NCBI RefSeq assembly: GCF_001557535.2
Contig: NZ_CP014309.1
Span: 310,001 to 374,000 of the forward strand
Length of the DNA stretch: 64,000 bases
Direction: 5' to 3'
Origin: Burkholderia sp. PAMC 26561
Lineage (GTDB): Bacteria; Pseudomonadota; Gammaproteobacteria; Burkholderiales; Burkholderiaceae
The notes beneath the pieces were generated by a model that was not told the DNA's origin, searched no databases, and saw only the letters and a list, made by a program, of their open reading frames with translations. This document shows, in pieces, positions 40,051 to 49,254 of the stretch (the stretch's first letter is position 1; each line of letters starts with the position of its first letter). Both the position numbers and the translations under genes were made by a program.

Positions 40051-41513
40051 GGACGGGAGCCCAACAGTCGTATCAATTCTTCGCGAAGCGCGGAGACATC
40101 AAGCACGTGTTGGGCGCGGGTGGTGGCTACGTACAAAAGGCGTAATTCGTCGTCGTCCAGAACGAGTCGACCGTTGTCTATCTTGAATAGGAAATCGTTT
40201 GTGACCTTCACACGTTTCCACTGAAGCCCTTTCGCCCGGTGAACGGTCGAGATTACGTAGTCCGCTTCAACCTCTGCGGTGATTCGCTTGGCGAGCGAGC
40301 GCAGGTAGTCGGTCCCGAGTTCATCCACGATTCGTACGACCGGTAGGAGATCGACGCCGGCGGCACTGCGCGCAAAGTATTGCGCCTCCTTCCAGTCTTC
40401 GAACAGCGAAAAGGCCGCGGGTCGGAATGCGCGACGTCCGGCCATTAGCGCATCAGCGCCGTCGGCGTACGCCACGATCTCAGCGGGGCTCATGCGGATC
40501 GAGGGTCGATGCCCTGCCTCGATTCCGGCCGCGAGATGCCAGATCGCGGAGACGTTCTTTCGGCACAAGATGGCATCGACAGGCGGTGCAATGGCCGGGT
40601 CGTCAGAGATGATGGAGCCGATGCCGGGTTGCCCGCGTAATGGCGTGGGTTCGCCCAGCAGCTGGAGCAGCCTGCTGGCCAGCGCAGCGAACAGTGAGCC
40701 GAACCGGAACGACTCGGTCAGTGCAAACTCTGGGGCGTTGATTTCGGACATCGCGTTGAGTGCACCGCGCCACTCGTAAATCTGCTGATAGGGGTCGCCC
40801 ACATAAATGATCTGCGCGTGAGTTTGACGCGCCAATATTTGAAGCATAACGCCGTCACTATCCTGCGCCTCGTCTAACAGTATGAAGTCCGAGTCAATGC
40901 GCGGATCCATCTGTGACCATACCTTCAGGTACACGTCCGGCATGATCGCGCTGCGCCCGCTTTGTACAGTGCTCTCGGTCCACATGCGAGAAACGGAGGG
41001 GAGCAGCCCGTCGCGGAGCCAGTCCACGGCGCCCGTGTCGATTTTCTCGTCGACGGGAATGTGGCCCGGCTCAGGTACAGGACTCGCAGAGCGACAGAAG
41101 CGTCCAAGTCCGTCGGCGACCATGCGGCCCAGGTCGAAGGGGGTCAACTCGAGAACTTTGCCAGTGACAGATGGCACCTCCACGGAGCTCAGGCCGTACC
41201 GCGCCGCAAGCTCATGCGGTGGCTCGGCGGGCAGGCTCACCCGGGAAGTTAAGGCAGGCGGTGTAGAGGCATACGCGAGCGAGTGGACCGTCCGCGCGAC
41301 GACGTTATCCGGAAAGCCCCGGCGCGCATGCTCAGCGATTTCCCTGTTGAACGCGAGGTAGGTACCGCGCAGTGGAGCGAGCCGATGCGCGACCAGACGG
41401 AGCGTTGATGTTTTTCCCGCACCCGCGTACGCCTTGATCTTGAGGTTGTTGCCGCCGCCGGTCGCATCTACGATGGCCTGTTGCTCTGGCGTGGGTCTGA
41501 ACTGAGCAGGCAT
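40047..41513 (-). CDS. UvrD/Rep-family DNA helicase
   Basis: A 488-residue superfamily 1A helicase, shorter than UvrD (about 720), so the accessory subdomains are reduced. It starts FRPTPEQQAIVDA, then Walker A AYAGAGKTST, motif II LLDEAQDSD, motif III YVGDPYQQIYEWRGA, motif V STVHRAKGLQWKRV and motif VI LLYVATTRAQHVLDV. The start at 41513 (MPAQFRPT) is chosen over the longer frame to 41771. It is coupled to chrA. Short helicases of this type also occur in defence or mobile settings, but no partner gene supports that here. Confidence 0.88.
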   Translation of the reverse strand: MPAQFRPTPEQQAIVDATGGGNNLKIKAYAGAGKTSTLRLVAHRLAPLRGTYLAFNREIAEHARRGFPDNVVARTVHSLAYASTPPALTSRVSLPAEPPHELAARYGLSSVEVPSVTGKVLELTPFDLGRMVADGLGRFCRSASPVPEPGHIPVDEKIDTGAVDWLRDGLLPSVSRMWTESTVQSGRSAIMPDVYLKVWSQMDPRIDSDFILLDEAQDSDGVMLQILARQTHAQIIYVGDPYQQIYEWRGALNAMSEINAPEFALTESFRFGSLFAALASRLLQLLGEPTPLRGQPGIGSIISDDPAIAPPVDAILCRKNVSAIWHLAAGIEAGHRPSIRMSPAEIVAYADGADALMAGRRAFRPAAFSLFEDWKEAQYFARSAAGVDLLPVVRIVDELGTDYLRSLAKRITAEVEADYVISTVHRAKGLQWKRVKVTNDFLFKIDNGRLVLDDDELRLLYVATTRAQHVLDVSALREELIRLLGSRP

Positions 41514-41863
41514 AGATTTGATTTGGGCCGAAAGAACGCTAGTTTGCCTCAGTCCCCGGAAAATCTGTGGCGGGAACGAAAAAGCCGGCTGGCGACGGTT
41601 GGCGGTGCGGCCAATTGCCGCCATTCGCGATCGCCGCCACGCGATCACTCGAGCGGCGGCTCGGCTCCCGTGGGGGACACTCACGCGAAGCGTCGCAGCC
41701 AGCCCGGACGAAGGCGTCAGCCAAATCCGCGATGGCGGATTTGCGAGGCTATTGCTCAAGCAGCGATCCATTCTGGAAGGTTACCTGACGCATCTCAATG
41801 GTTTTGATCGATGTTCCGGACGTGGCGTAATATGAGCTGTCTTGTAAATTATCGCCAAACACC

Positions 41864-42784
41864 ATGCGGTCGCCACGACCAATACCATCACTCCTATCGT
41901 TGCATGTTTTCGAGGCCGTCGCGAGACATCTGAGTTTCACTGACGCGGCACAAGAGCTCAATGTGACACAGAGCGCCGTCAGCCACCATATCAAGAAACT
42001 CGAAGACGAGCTGGGACGGCTATTGTTTGAGCGGCGCACCCGTTCGGTGGCGTTGACCGATTCTGGTCAAGCGTATTACGAACAGGTCCATGAGGCTTTC
42101 GAACTCCTGCGTTGTGGCACGGAGGAAATTCGCGGGCCCCTCGGAGCGACCGGCACATTGACAGTCGGGTTATTGGCTTCATTTGCCACGCGCTGGTTGG
42201 CGCCCCGGCTGAGTGCGTTCTATGCAGACTATCCCAACATCGACCTTCGCCTGCGCCCTGATATTACACTTGCCAAGGTTTCGCAGGGTGACGTGGACGT
42301 TGCGATTCGCTATGGCCGGGGCTCGTGGCCCGGCTTGCATGCGCAAAAGCTAATGTCCGAACGGTTGACGGCGGTGTGCGCCCCGAGCCTGCTCGCCAGC
42401 CTGGGGCGTTTTGAGAAACCCAAAGATCTGCTGGGTGTTCCGATTCTGGTCTCACATACCGGCAAGCCCTTCGAGTGGACGACTTGGGCAGATCGCTTTG
42501 GCTTGGATATGAGCGACGCCAAAACCGTACAACTGCATGACTACAACATCGTGGTCGAAGCCGCGCTGGCGGGTCAGGGGATCGCCATGGGTCGACATCG
42601 CCTGATCGAGACTCAACTGACCAACGGGACGCTGGTTCACGCTCTTCCCGAAGCAACACTCGATGATCCATACATCGGATGGTGGCTCGTCACTCCCCGC
42701 GGCCCACGCAGCGAGGCCGCTTCAGCGTTCTGCGACTGGCTGACAGCCGCCACGAACGAGGACGCACGCAAAGACACGGATTAG
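41864..42784 (+). CDS. LysR-type regulator (GcvA-like)
   Basis: A 306-residue LTTR. The winged helix is at about residues 10-70 (HVFEAVARHLSFTDAAQELN, VTQSAVSHHIKKLED), and the effector domain resembles GcvA (VDVAIRYGRGSWPGL, ALAGQGIAMGRHRLIE). It reads in the same direction as ridA and the aminotransferase and is probably their regulator. Effector unknown. Confidence 0.9.
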   Translation: MRSPRPIPSLLSLHVFEAVARHLSFTDAAQELNVTQSAVSHHIKKLEDELGRLLFERRTRSVALTDSGQAYYEQVHEAFELLRCGTEEIRGPLGATGTLTVGLLASFATRWLAPRLSAFYADYPNIDLRLRPDITLAKVSQGDVDVAIRYGRGSWPGLHAQKLMSERLTAVCAPSLLASLGRFEKPKDLLGVPILVSHTGKPFEWTTWADRFGLDMSDAKTVQLHDYNIVVEAALAGQGIAMGRHRLIETQLTNGTLVHALPEATLDDPYIGWWLVTPRGPRSEAASAFCDWLTAATNEDARKDTD

Positions 42785-42878
42785 TTTCGCTCATGCAGGA
42801 GCCGCAAGGATTGATTGGTCGCCGACCTTGCCGACCGATAGGATCGTCCTTCTGCAATCTCGCACCGGAGCGACAGAT

Positions 42879-43352
42879 ATGAGCCAGTCAATTTCTGCAC
42901 GTGTGGCCGAATTGGGCCTAAGCCTTGAAGCCCCCGCATCACCCGCCGCGAACTACGTCCCTTTCGCCAAGGAAGGGAATATCGTCCACATCTCCGGCCA
43001 AATTGCGCGCCACGGCGGTCAGGTGGCTTACACAGGTCTTCTCGGTGCCGACGTGACGGAAGACGACGGCATCAAGGCGGCCCGTCTCTGCGCACTGGGC
43101 ATTCTGTCGCAGATTGCAGCCGTCACGGGCGATCGGGTCGATCGCGTGGCGCGCGTAGTGAGGCTTGGCGTTTTCGTGGCCAGCGCGCCCGGCTTCAACA
43201 GGCAAAGTGCCGTCGCCGACGGGGCGTCCAACCTGATGGTCCAGATATTCGGCGATGCCGGAAGGCACGCGCGCAGCGCTGTCGGTGTCGCGATGCTTCC
43301 TGCCGGTTCGGCGGTAGAAGTCGATGCGATGATCGCCTTGCACCACTTCTAG
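42879..43352 (+). CDS. RidA/YjgF-family protein
   Basis: A 157-residue RidA-like protein of the longer YjgF subfamily (residues NYVPFAKEGNIVHISGQIA, RVVRLGVFVASAPGF, GVAMLPAGSAVEVDAMIAL). RidA enzymes hydrolyse reactive enamines/imines made by PLP enzymes. The arginine that RidA uses for substrate may be the R of RSAVGV. It lies 24 bases before a PLP aminotransferase gene, so the pairing fits that role. GGAG precedes the ATG. Confidence 0.9.
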   Translation: MSQSISARVAELGLSLEAPASPAANYVPFAKEGNIVHISGQIARHGGQVAYTGLLGADVTEDDGIKAARLCALGILSQIAAVTGDRVDRVARVVRLGVFVASAPGFNRQSAVADGASNLMVQIFGDAGRHARSAVGVAMLPAGSAVEVDAMIALHHF

Positions 43353-43376
43353 TATCCATCACCATCGGGAAATGCC

Positions 43377-44573
43377 ATGTCCACTCCTCTCACTCACGCC
43401 GCAATCGAAGCGTTACGTGCCCAGACGCCGGGTGCGCACACCAACGTACATTTCAATCATGCCGGTGCGTCGATTCCCTCATCCGCAACGCTACGCGCAA
43501 TCAGCGAACATCTGGAACGCGAGGCCTCGCTCGGGCCGATGGAAGCTGGCGTGGCCGCAACCGAGGAAGCTGAGCAGGCTCGCACGCTTGCGGCTGTGCT
43601 ACTCAACGCGCAGCCTGACGAGATCGCGCTGACCGCCGGTAATTCTCAGGGGTGGGGAGCGGCCTTTGCCGCGATGGAGAATTGGCGTCCAGGCGACAGA
43701 ATTCTGGTCGGCCGACACGAGTGGGGTGGGAATCTTGCTGCCATGTATCTAAGGGCGCGGCGGTCAGGGACATCAATCGAAGTCATCCCGTCTCGGGAAA
43801 GCGGAACTGTAGACCCCGACGCGCTGGCTGCCATGCTCGACGAACGGGTCCGGCTCATCGCGCTCACGTGGCTACCGGCAAACGGGGGACTCATCAATCC
43901 AGCCGAGACCATCGGCGCGGTGGCTCGGCGTCACGGCATACCGTACTTTGTCGATGCCGCGCAGGCGGTCGGGCAACTGCCGGTCGACGTCACGCGGATT
44001 GGCTGCGACGTCTTGAGCACAGCAGGCCGCAAGGCATTACGTGGCCCGAGAGGCACGGGCTTGCTTTACGTTCGGCGCGATTTCCTGCATCGGCTGACGC
44101 CCGCTTGCGTCGACCGTTACTCCGCACCTCTCGACGCACATGGCGAGCCGGTCTTGCGAGAGGACGCCGGGAGATTCGAGTCAGCGGAGACGCCCGTCGC
44201 ACTTCGTTGTGGGCTGGTCAACGCGCTTCGGGAAGCGCTGGCGGGCGGCATTCCGAATATCCGCTACCAAATCGATCGCCTCGCCAACAGGTTGCGCAAG
44301 CAACTGTCGGAGATCCCATCTATCAAGCTTCTCGACGATGGAATCGAGCGATCAGGGCTCGTCGCGTTTAACGCAACCGGTCGCGATGCGAAGTGGCTTC
44401 AGCGCGGACTGGCCGCACAGGGCATCGCAATCGGGACCAGTGGCATCGCCTACACGCCTTTTGATATGCAGGCTCGGGGACTTAGCGAGGTGGCTCGTGC
44501 GTCGGTCAGTTATCTGACCACCGAATCGGAAATTGACCGATTGGTTGACACGCTGCGAGATCTACTGCGCTGA
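43377..44573 (+). CDS. class V PLP-dependent aminotransferase
   Basis: A 398-residue fold-type I PLP enzyme. The PLP lysine is in STAGRKALRGPRGTG, and the pyridine-contacting aspartate in PYFVDAAQAVGQLPVD. VHFNHAGASIPSS is the N-terminal signature. It resembles the cysteine desulfurase/isopenicillin-epimerase branch; no active-site cysteine loop is evident, so a desulfurase is unlikely. It probably makes an imine that the adjacent RidA clears. Substrate unknown. Confidence 0.9.
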   Translation: MSTPLTHAAIEALRAQTPGAHTNVHFNHAGASIPSSATLRAISEHLEREASLGPMEAGVAATEEAEQARTLAAVLLNAQPDEIALTAGNSQGWGAAFAAMENWRPGDRILVGRHEWGGNLAAMYLRARRSGTSIEVIPSRESGTVDPDALAAMLDERVRLIALTWLPANGGLINPAETIGAVARRHGIPYFVDAAQAVGQLPVDVTRIGCDVLSTAGRKALRGPRGTGLLYVRRDFLHRLTPACVDRYSAPLDAHGEPVLREDAGRFESAETPVALRCGLVNALREALAGGIPNIRYQIDRLANRLRKQLSEIPSIKLLDDGIERSGLVAFNATGRDAKWLQRGLAAQGIAIGTSGIAYTPFDMQARGLSEVARASVSYLTTESEIDRLVDTLRDLLR

Positions 44574-45058
44574 CGCGCGAGGGTATTTCTGGCGGGTGAA
44601 GTTGCCGCCATACCGCCGAGGACTTTGGCGTTATATCGCAAATAACAAAATTGATCGATGATCTACTGCCGCCGGCAAGCCGTAGAACCCGCTGCTTACG
44701 GGGCAATGAGTGGCGGTAGGGCCCCGAAAGCAGCCGTCAGACCCTCACAGAGTCGTATGGCTGAAACGGGTCGATCACGGCCGGTCAGGAAAACGAGCTG
44801 CACAAAAACCGGGCTAAAATCTACTAACGGTCTGATCGACTTGTTTCATCATCACAGAACTAGGGACGTGCCTGAATCGGCGATTTGTCATTAATGAGCC
44901 GGCAATGCGACGGGGTAGCCGAGAGAAAGATGCGTAGCAGGGCTTTCACGTCTCGGAGTGCTGAACCCGCCAGCAAATCAATAATTGCCTACTCCGTTCG
45001 CGTTGCTGCACACAGGTTGATGAGTGCGAGTACGCCACTCCTAGCGAGCGGCTGGGGA
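44574..45058. other. intergenic region
   Basis: About 480 bases. It includes GGGTCGATCACGGCCGGTCA at 44778, which matches GGGTCGATCACGACCGGTCA at 19267 in 19 of 20 positions. Probably relic mobile-element DNA. No gene recognised. Confidence 0.4.
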
Positions 45059-45556
45059 TCACTCGTCGATGCGCAGGACGGCGTCGCCTACACCTATGCG
45101 GCCTCGCGAAATCACCTTCGCCGTTATGCCACCAAAACCTCGTGTGGCGTTATATCCTCCAACGCCAAGCGTTTCCTCAAGGCGCGAGCAGGGATGACAC
45201 TCGCCTGTCATCTCCAGCACCGCATCACCGATGCGGAACTTCCGGTCTTTCAACGCCAATAGATTAATGCCGCGCGTAACCAGATTGCGACGAAGGACCT
45301 CTGGCGCGAGCGTTTCCAGTCCGAGGTGACTTGCGATAGCCGCGAGACTCTCGGCCTGAATGAGGGTGACTTGCCGGTTTCCTGCATCGCGACTGTAGTG
45401 ATCGCCTTCCAGCCCGACATGCGGGTCCAGCATGGCTTCTTCGACCGGGCGCATGACCAACCGCCGCTCGGGCCGCACGCCGATCCATATGAGCGCTCCG
45501 GATCTGACGGGCGCATTGAAGAGCCTGGTGAGCGAGGACTGTGGGTTGAGCGGCAT
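45059..45556 (-). CDS. MOSC-domain protein
   Basis: A 165-residue stand-alone MOSC protein: VGLEGDHYSRDAGNRQVTLI, LAPEVLRRNLVTRGINL, and ECHPCSRLEETLG with the conserved cysteine that could take a molybdenum cofactor sulfur. Such proteins handle sulfur transfer or reduce N-hydroxylated compounds. It stands alone before the integrase, minus strand. Confidence 0.88.
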   Translation of the reverse strand: MPLNPQSSLTRLFNAPVRSGALIWIGVRPERRLVMRPVEEAMLDPHVGLEGDHYSRDAGNRQVTLIQAESLAAIASHLGLETLAPEVLRRNLVTRGINLLALKDRKFRIGDAVLEMTGECHPCSRLEETLGVGGYNATRGFGGITAKVISRGRIGVGDAVLRIDE

Positions 45557-45588
45557 AAATTGGGTAGGCGTTGAGTTGAGGAAGCGTA

Positions 45589-47295
45589 CTACGGCACCTT
45601 AAATGCATCCCGAAACTGTCGAGCCCGTTCAACCTCGTCACTGTGCAAATAGGTCGACGTCGTCGTTATAGACGCATGACGCAGGTTATCCCGAACTGAG
45701 GTCAGTTGCGCGCCGCGTGTGAGCGCATGGGTCGCGTGCGTGTGCCGCATCCAGTGGGGGCCGGCCAGTCGCAGTTTTACCGCGAACGCCGGTTTTTCCG
45801 TTTCGATGAGGGCCGCTGTTGTCTCAAAGAACCGTTTCATAATCGTCCACAGCCGCACGGTGCTCAGCCCTTGGCGATCGCTTTCATTCAGGCTGGCAAT
45901 CAACGCGATTCCAGGCGTCCAGCGCTCTGGTGAGACGGGTAAGTCGCGTTCCACCAAGTAGCGTTGGAGCGCCCTGCGAGCAAGAGGCGGTAGAACGACT
46001 TTTCCCGCTTTCTGGCCCTTGCCGACAAGTTCAACCCAATGATCTCCCTGTGCATCGGTGCGGATGTCTTTGAGCGTCACATTCACGAGCTCGCTGGCGC
46101 GCAACCCCGTGGCATAGCCAAAATCCAGCACAAATCGCAGCCGCTGGGCCGATGCAGGTTTCCAGCCATACGACCACTCAAGCCCGTCGGCGATGGTCCG
46201 CAACAGTTGCCATTCGCCTTCGGTGAATGCGTGCGACGCATCAAGCGCGGCGCGCTCCGTACCCTTCACCTTGACGCCGGAAAACGGGTTCGCCAGCACA
46301 TACCGTTGCTCGATCAGCCATCGGTACAGCGCGCCCAGCACCATCAGCGAATAGGCGACCGAGCGCGGCGCCAGGTTGCCCGTGAAAGGCCGCCACTGTG
46401 ACGATGTTCGCGCACGCGTTGGACCGACCCATCGATCACGGGGCGTGGGCCGGCGCAAGAATGCGCGATACGCAATCGCGTCTTCGGTAGTCAGTGAGGA
46501 GAGCGCCCGACCCCGTTCGACGATCGCCCACAGAATGAGTCGCTCGGCTTCCTTCCGATAGGCGCGTTGCGTCGAGGGTGACTCGTGCAGCGACAACCAC
46601 GTTTGCACTGCGTCGTAGTCATTGTTCGCGTCGAGCGCGCAGCTTTCTCGCGGTGCTCTGAATACGCCACACGACCCGTCGATTTCGTGCGGCAGTCGCA
46701 CGTTCTCCCAGGGAACCACAATGGGTGAGCCCGTGGACTTGATCAATGCACGGGCGCGATCGGTGAGCGCCGGGTGGGCGGCAAAGAACGCCTCAATCTG
46801 TTTGGCGCTGGCTTGTCCAAGCTTGGGAATGGCTGTCCACCATTGCTTGCGGCGTGGAATGCGAAGCGTCAGATCGGCGAGCGTTGTGATGCCGTGAGCA
46901 TGAAGTGCGTGCACAGCGCGAGGCAACAGCCAGCGGGCAATGTCGTCAGTGATCGAAGGTATCGCCACAGTTGCGACCCGAAGGGCCTCAATGCCCTTGG
47001 CAACAAGCCGTGCGTGCTTGACGCGTTCGGCCGTGCGGTGATCGAAGAGTTTGGCAAGGTCGTCGCGATAGCGGGCGAGGGCACAGCGTACGAGTTGCCG
47101 CCGAATCTCACTCAGCACGCCGCGTGCGGATGTGCCGTGGGTGAGCCGATGGGGAAGGTAACGAACGACGGCCTCACGTGTGGGCACACCTTCGTACCAA
47201 CATCGCAAGGCGGCAAGTGCGTCGTCACTCGGCAAATCGCTAGTATGTCCTAATAAGTGGGGGCAGATCAAAGGTTCATTCGTTTCCATAACCAT
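45589..47295 (-). CDS. DUF3701-type tyrosine recombinase (integrase)
   Basis: A 568-residue integrase. The first 200 residues match the DUF3701/Phage_integr_2 N-terminal domain (LRCWYEGVPTREAVVRYLPH, IPKLGQASAKQIEAFFAAH). A core-binding domain follows, then the catalytic domain with R in YATGLRASEL, K in VGKGQKAGKVV, HxxR in HWMRHTHATH, H in NLRHASI and Y in TTTSTYLHS. All active-site residues are present. The repeat array and IS630 element lie at its 5' side. I chose the start at 47295; 47316 and 47289 are also possible. Confidence 0.9.
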   Translation of the reverse strand: MVMETNEPLICPHLLGHTSDLPSDDALAALRCWYEGVPTREAVVRYLPHRLTHGTSARGVLSEIRRQLVRCALARYRDDLAKLFDHRTAERVKHARLVAKGIEALRVATVAIPSITDDIARWLLPRAVHALHAHGITTLADLTLRIPRRKQWWTAIPKLGQASAKQIEAFFAAHPALTDRARALIKSTGSPIVVPWENVRLPHEIDGSCGVFRAPRESCALDANNDYDAVQTWLSLHESPSTQRAYRKEAERLILWAIVERGRALSSLTTEDAIAYRAFLRRPTPRDRWVGPTRARTSSQWRPFTGNLAPRSVAYSLMVLGALYRWLIEQRYVLANPFSGVKVKGTERAALDASHAFTEGEWQLLRTIADGLEWSYGWKPASAQRLRFVLDFGYATGLRASELVNVTLKDIRTDAQGDHWVELVGKGQKAGKVVLPPLARRALQRYLVERDLPVSPERWTPGIALIASLNESDRQGLSTVRLWTIMKRFFETTAALIETEKPAFAVKLRLAGPHWMRHTHATHALTRGAQLTSVRDNLRHASITTTSTYLHSDEVERARQFRDAFKVP

Positions 47296-47394
47296 GAGTT
47301 TAGCGCACATAAACATCTATTAGGATAAGGATAGTTATCTTAATAGCACTGAAATAGATCTTTATTCTTCGCAATTTTTTTTGCGCTCACGCAG
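47296..47394. other. AT-rich leader of the integrase
   Basis: Short AT-rich stretch between the integrase gene and the first 349-bp repeat; probably the integrase promoter. Confidence 0.35.
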
Positions 47395-47743
47395 CTAAAG
47401 TCGGTTCTAAATTTCAACTAAAGTCGGTACTACGGCGTTCAGGCAATGAGCGCGCCGTCGTCACTGGAGTAAGAGTGGCTTCTATTGCCCGTCTGGCGGC
47501 CCTTGCATAGCTTTGCGGGAACGTGCTGCTCGTTTGGTAGGGTTATTGCGTTGAAAGGTTTCTGGCCATTAAGGGCCAACTTTAGGTGAATACGTTCAGA
47601 GAGAACCATGTTTAGTTGACAGCCGGGGACGCGATAGGACCAACTTTACTTGAGATGGTTTTTGGCTCTCTGCCTTTTCCGACGGGCGTTTCCAGCGAAC
47701 AATGGCTGGATTGCTGTAGGACCATCTTTAGTTGTGCAAGCGA
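47395..47743. repeat. 349-bp tandem repeat, unit 1
   Basis: Begins CTAAAGTCGGTTCTAAATTT and ends at GTGCAAGCGA. Within it, versions of CTAAAGTyGG occur twice at the start, and the inverted form CCAACTTTA (or CCATCTTTA) occurs near 47577, 47640 and 47731. It carries no open frame. Unit 2 follows directly with the same landmarks at a spacing of exactly 349. Confidence 0.85.
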
Positions 47744-47977
47744 CTAAAGTCGGTTCTAAATTTCAAGTAAAGTTGGTACTACGCATTTCAGGCAATGAGT
47801 GCGCCGTCGCCACTAGGAGTTAGAGTGGCCTCTATTGCCGGCCTGGCGGGACTCGGAGAGTTTTGCGGGGGACGTGCTGCTTGTTCGGTAGGGTAGCTGC
47901 GTTGTAAGGTTTCTGGCTATTAAGTGCCAACTTTAGCTGAAATCGTTCAGAGAGAACCAAGTTTAATTGACGGCTAG

Positions 47978-49131
47978 TGTTCTGTCCCAGAAATAACTTT
48001 ACATAGATATTTGTTGTTCTACGATAAAGCCATGACCGACAGGGAGGCGATCATGGGACGCAAGGGAATCGAGATTTCGGTGTCGACGCTGGAGCGGGAG
48101 CAATTGCTAACAATGAGTCGCTCGCGTTCTCTGCCTCATTCTTTGGTCCGTCGAGCAAAGATTATTTTGATGGCCGCTGACGGTCATACGAGCCAGGAAA
48201 TCGCTTTGCGGTGCGAGGTGACCCCACCGGCGATCACGCATTGGAAGAAGCGATTTGTCGCACAGGGGCTTGCCGGTCTGCATGATGAAGCCCGCCCGGG
48301 CCGTCCGCGCACACATGACGATGAAGCGGTGGCAGAACTGCTGGCCAGGGTGCTGCACGAGAAGCCGGACGGGGCGACACATTGGAGCGTGCGCTCTGCC
48401 GCTACGCAGACAGGGATTTCTAAGAGTTCGGTGGCCCGGTATCTGTCGCTATTCGGCGTACAGCCCCATCGTTCAAAGAGCTTCAAGCTGTCTACCGATC
48501 CGTACTTTGTTGAGAAGGTGCGCGACATTGTCGGGCTATACCTAAGCCCTCCGACCCATGCACTCGTGCTGTGCGTCGATGAGAAGACCCAGTGTCAGGC
48601 ACTGGAGCGTACGCAGCCCGTGCTGCCGATGGGGTTAGGCTATCTCGAAGGGGTAACGCATGACTACATCCGGCACGGGACGACGACCCTATTCGCTGCG
48701 CTCAATACGGCAACGGGAGAAGTCATCACCCAATGCAAGTCACGCCATAGGCATCAGGAGTTTCTGGCCTTTCTGAATCACGTCGACCAGGCTGTGCCGA
48801 CTGATCTCGAGATTCATCTGGTGGTCGACAACTATGCGACGCACAAGCATCCGAAGGTCAAGGCCTGGTTAGCCAAACATCCGCGGTACCGCATGCATTT
48901 CACACCCACCTATTCGAGCTGGCTCAATCAGGTGGAGCGCTGGTTTGGACTGGTTACACAACAGGCGATTCGGCGCGGGTCATTCAGAAACGTGCGCCAA
49001 CTGATTACCAGTATCGAGCGCTATGTTCAGCAGTACAACCAGCACAAGCGAGCGTTTGTGTGGACTGCAACAGCCGATTCCATTCTCAAGAAAGTGGCGA
49101 AACTATGTAAAGTTATTTCTGGGACAGAACA
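47978..49131 (+). mobile_element. IS630-like insertion sequence, intact
   Basis: A 1154-bp element with perfect terminal inverted repeats (TGTTCTGTCCCAGAAATAAC at the left; its reverse complement at the right). CTAG lies on each side (47974-47977 and 49132-49135), consistent with insertion at TA within CTAG as known for IS630/Tc1 elements. The repeat unit it split is still readable on both sides, so it is a recent arrival. Confidence 0.93.
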
Positions 49132-49135
49132 CTAG
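48053..49135 (+). CDS. IS630-family transposase
   Basis: A 360-residue transposase. N-terminal tandem helix-turn-helix (HTSQEIALRCEVTPPAITHW, SSVARYLSLFGVQPHR) then the DDE core: D in LCVDEKTQ (about 175), D in LVVDNYATH (about 258), E in WLNQVERWF (about 294). I start it at 48053, where GGGAGG lies seven bases upstream; ATG at 48011 is open but upstream of that site. The stop TAG at 49133-49135 lies in the CTAG flank, not in the element, so the protein's end depends on the target site. Confidence 0.93.
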   Translation: MGRKGIEISVSTLEREQLLTMSRSRSLPHSLVRRAKIILMAADGHTSQEIALRCEVTPPAITHWKKRFVAQGLAGLHDEARPGRPRTHDDEAVAELLARVLHEKPDGATHWSVRSAATQTGISKSSVARYLSLFGVQPHRSKSFKLSTDPYFVEKVRDIVGLYLSPPTHALVLCVDEKTQCQALERTQPVLPMGLGYLEGVTHDYIRHGTTTLFAALNTATGEVITQCKSRHRHQEFLAFLNHVDQAVPTDLEIHLVVDNYATHKHPKVKAWLAKHPRYRMHFTPTYSSWLNQVERWFGLVTQQAIRRGSFRNVRQLITSIERYVQQYNQHKRAFVWTATADSILKKVAKLCKVISGTEH

Positions 49136-49254
49136 GGGAGCCTATAGAACCAACTTTGCTTGAAATGGTTTGTGGCTCTCCGCCTTTTCCGACGTGCGTT
49201 TCCAGCGAATAATGGCTGGATTGCTGTAGGACCATCTTTAGTTGTGCAAGCGGC

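Larger units (their letters stand above)
47744..49250. repeat. 349-bp tandem repeat, unit 2, split by an IS630-like element
   Basis: The unit runs 47744-47977 and resumes at 49136-49250. Taking out the insertion and one CTAG gives 349 bases, the same as unit 1. After unit 2 the sequence continues into a recombinase C-terminal relic. Confidence 0.85.

Noticed and set aside
40047..41513. Anti-phage defence helicase
   Set aside because: No nuclease, TIR or other effector partner; the coupled gene is a chromate transporter.
43652..44371. 239-residue frame in another phase of the aminotransferase gene
   Set aside because: Arginine-rich translation typical of a GC-rich shadow frame.
43377..44573. 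Cysteine desulfurase (NifS/IscS)
   Set aside because: No recognisable catalytic-cysteine loop and no Fe-S genes; RidA neighbour points to another reaction.
19267..44797. Pair of similar 20-mers at 19267 and 44778 as a regulatory site
   Set aside because: Only two copies in unrelated gaps; more likely relic mobile-element DNA.
47395..49250. CRISPR array
   Set aside because: Repeats are two long units with no short repeat-spacer periodicity and no cas gene nearby.
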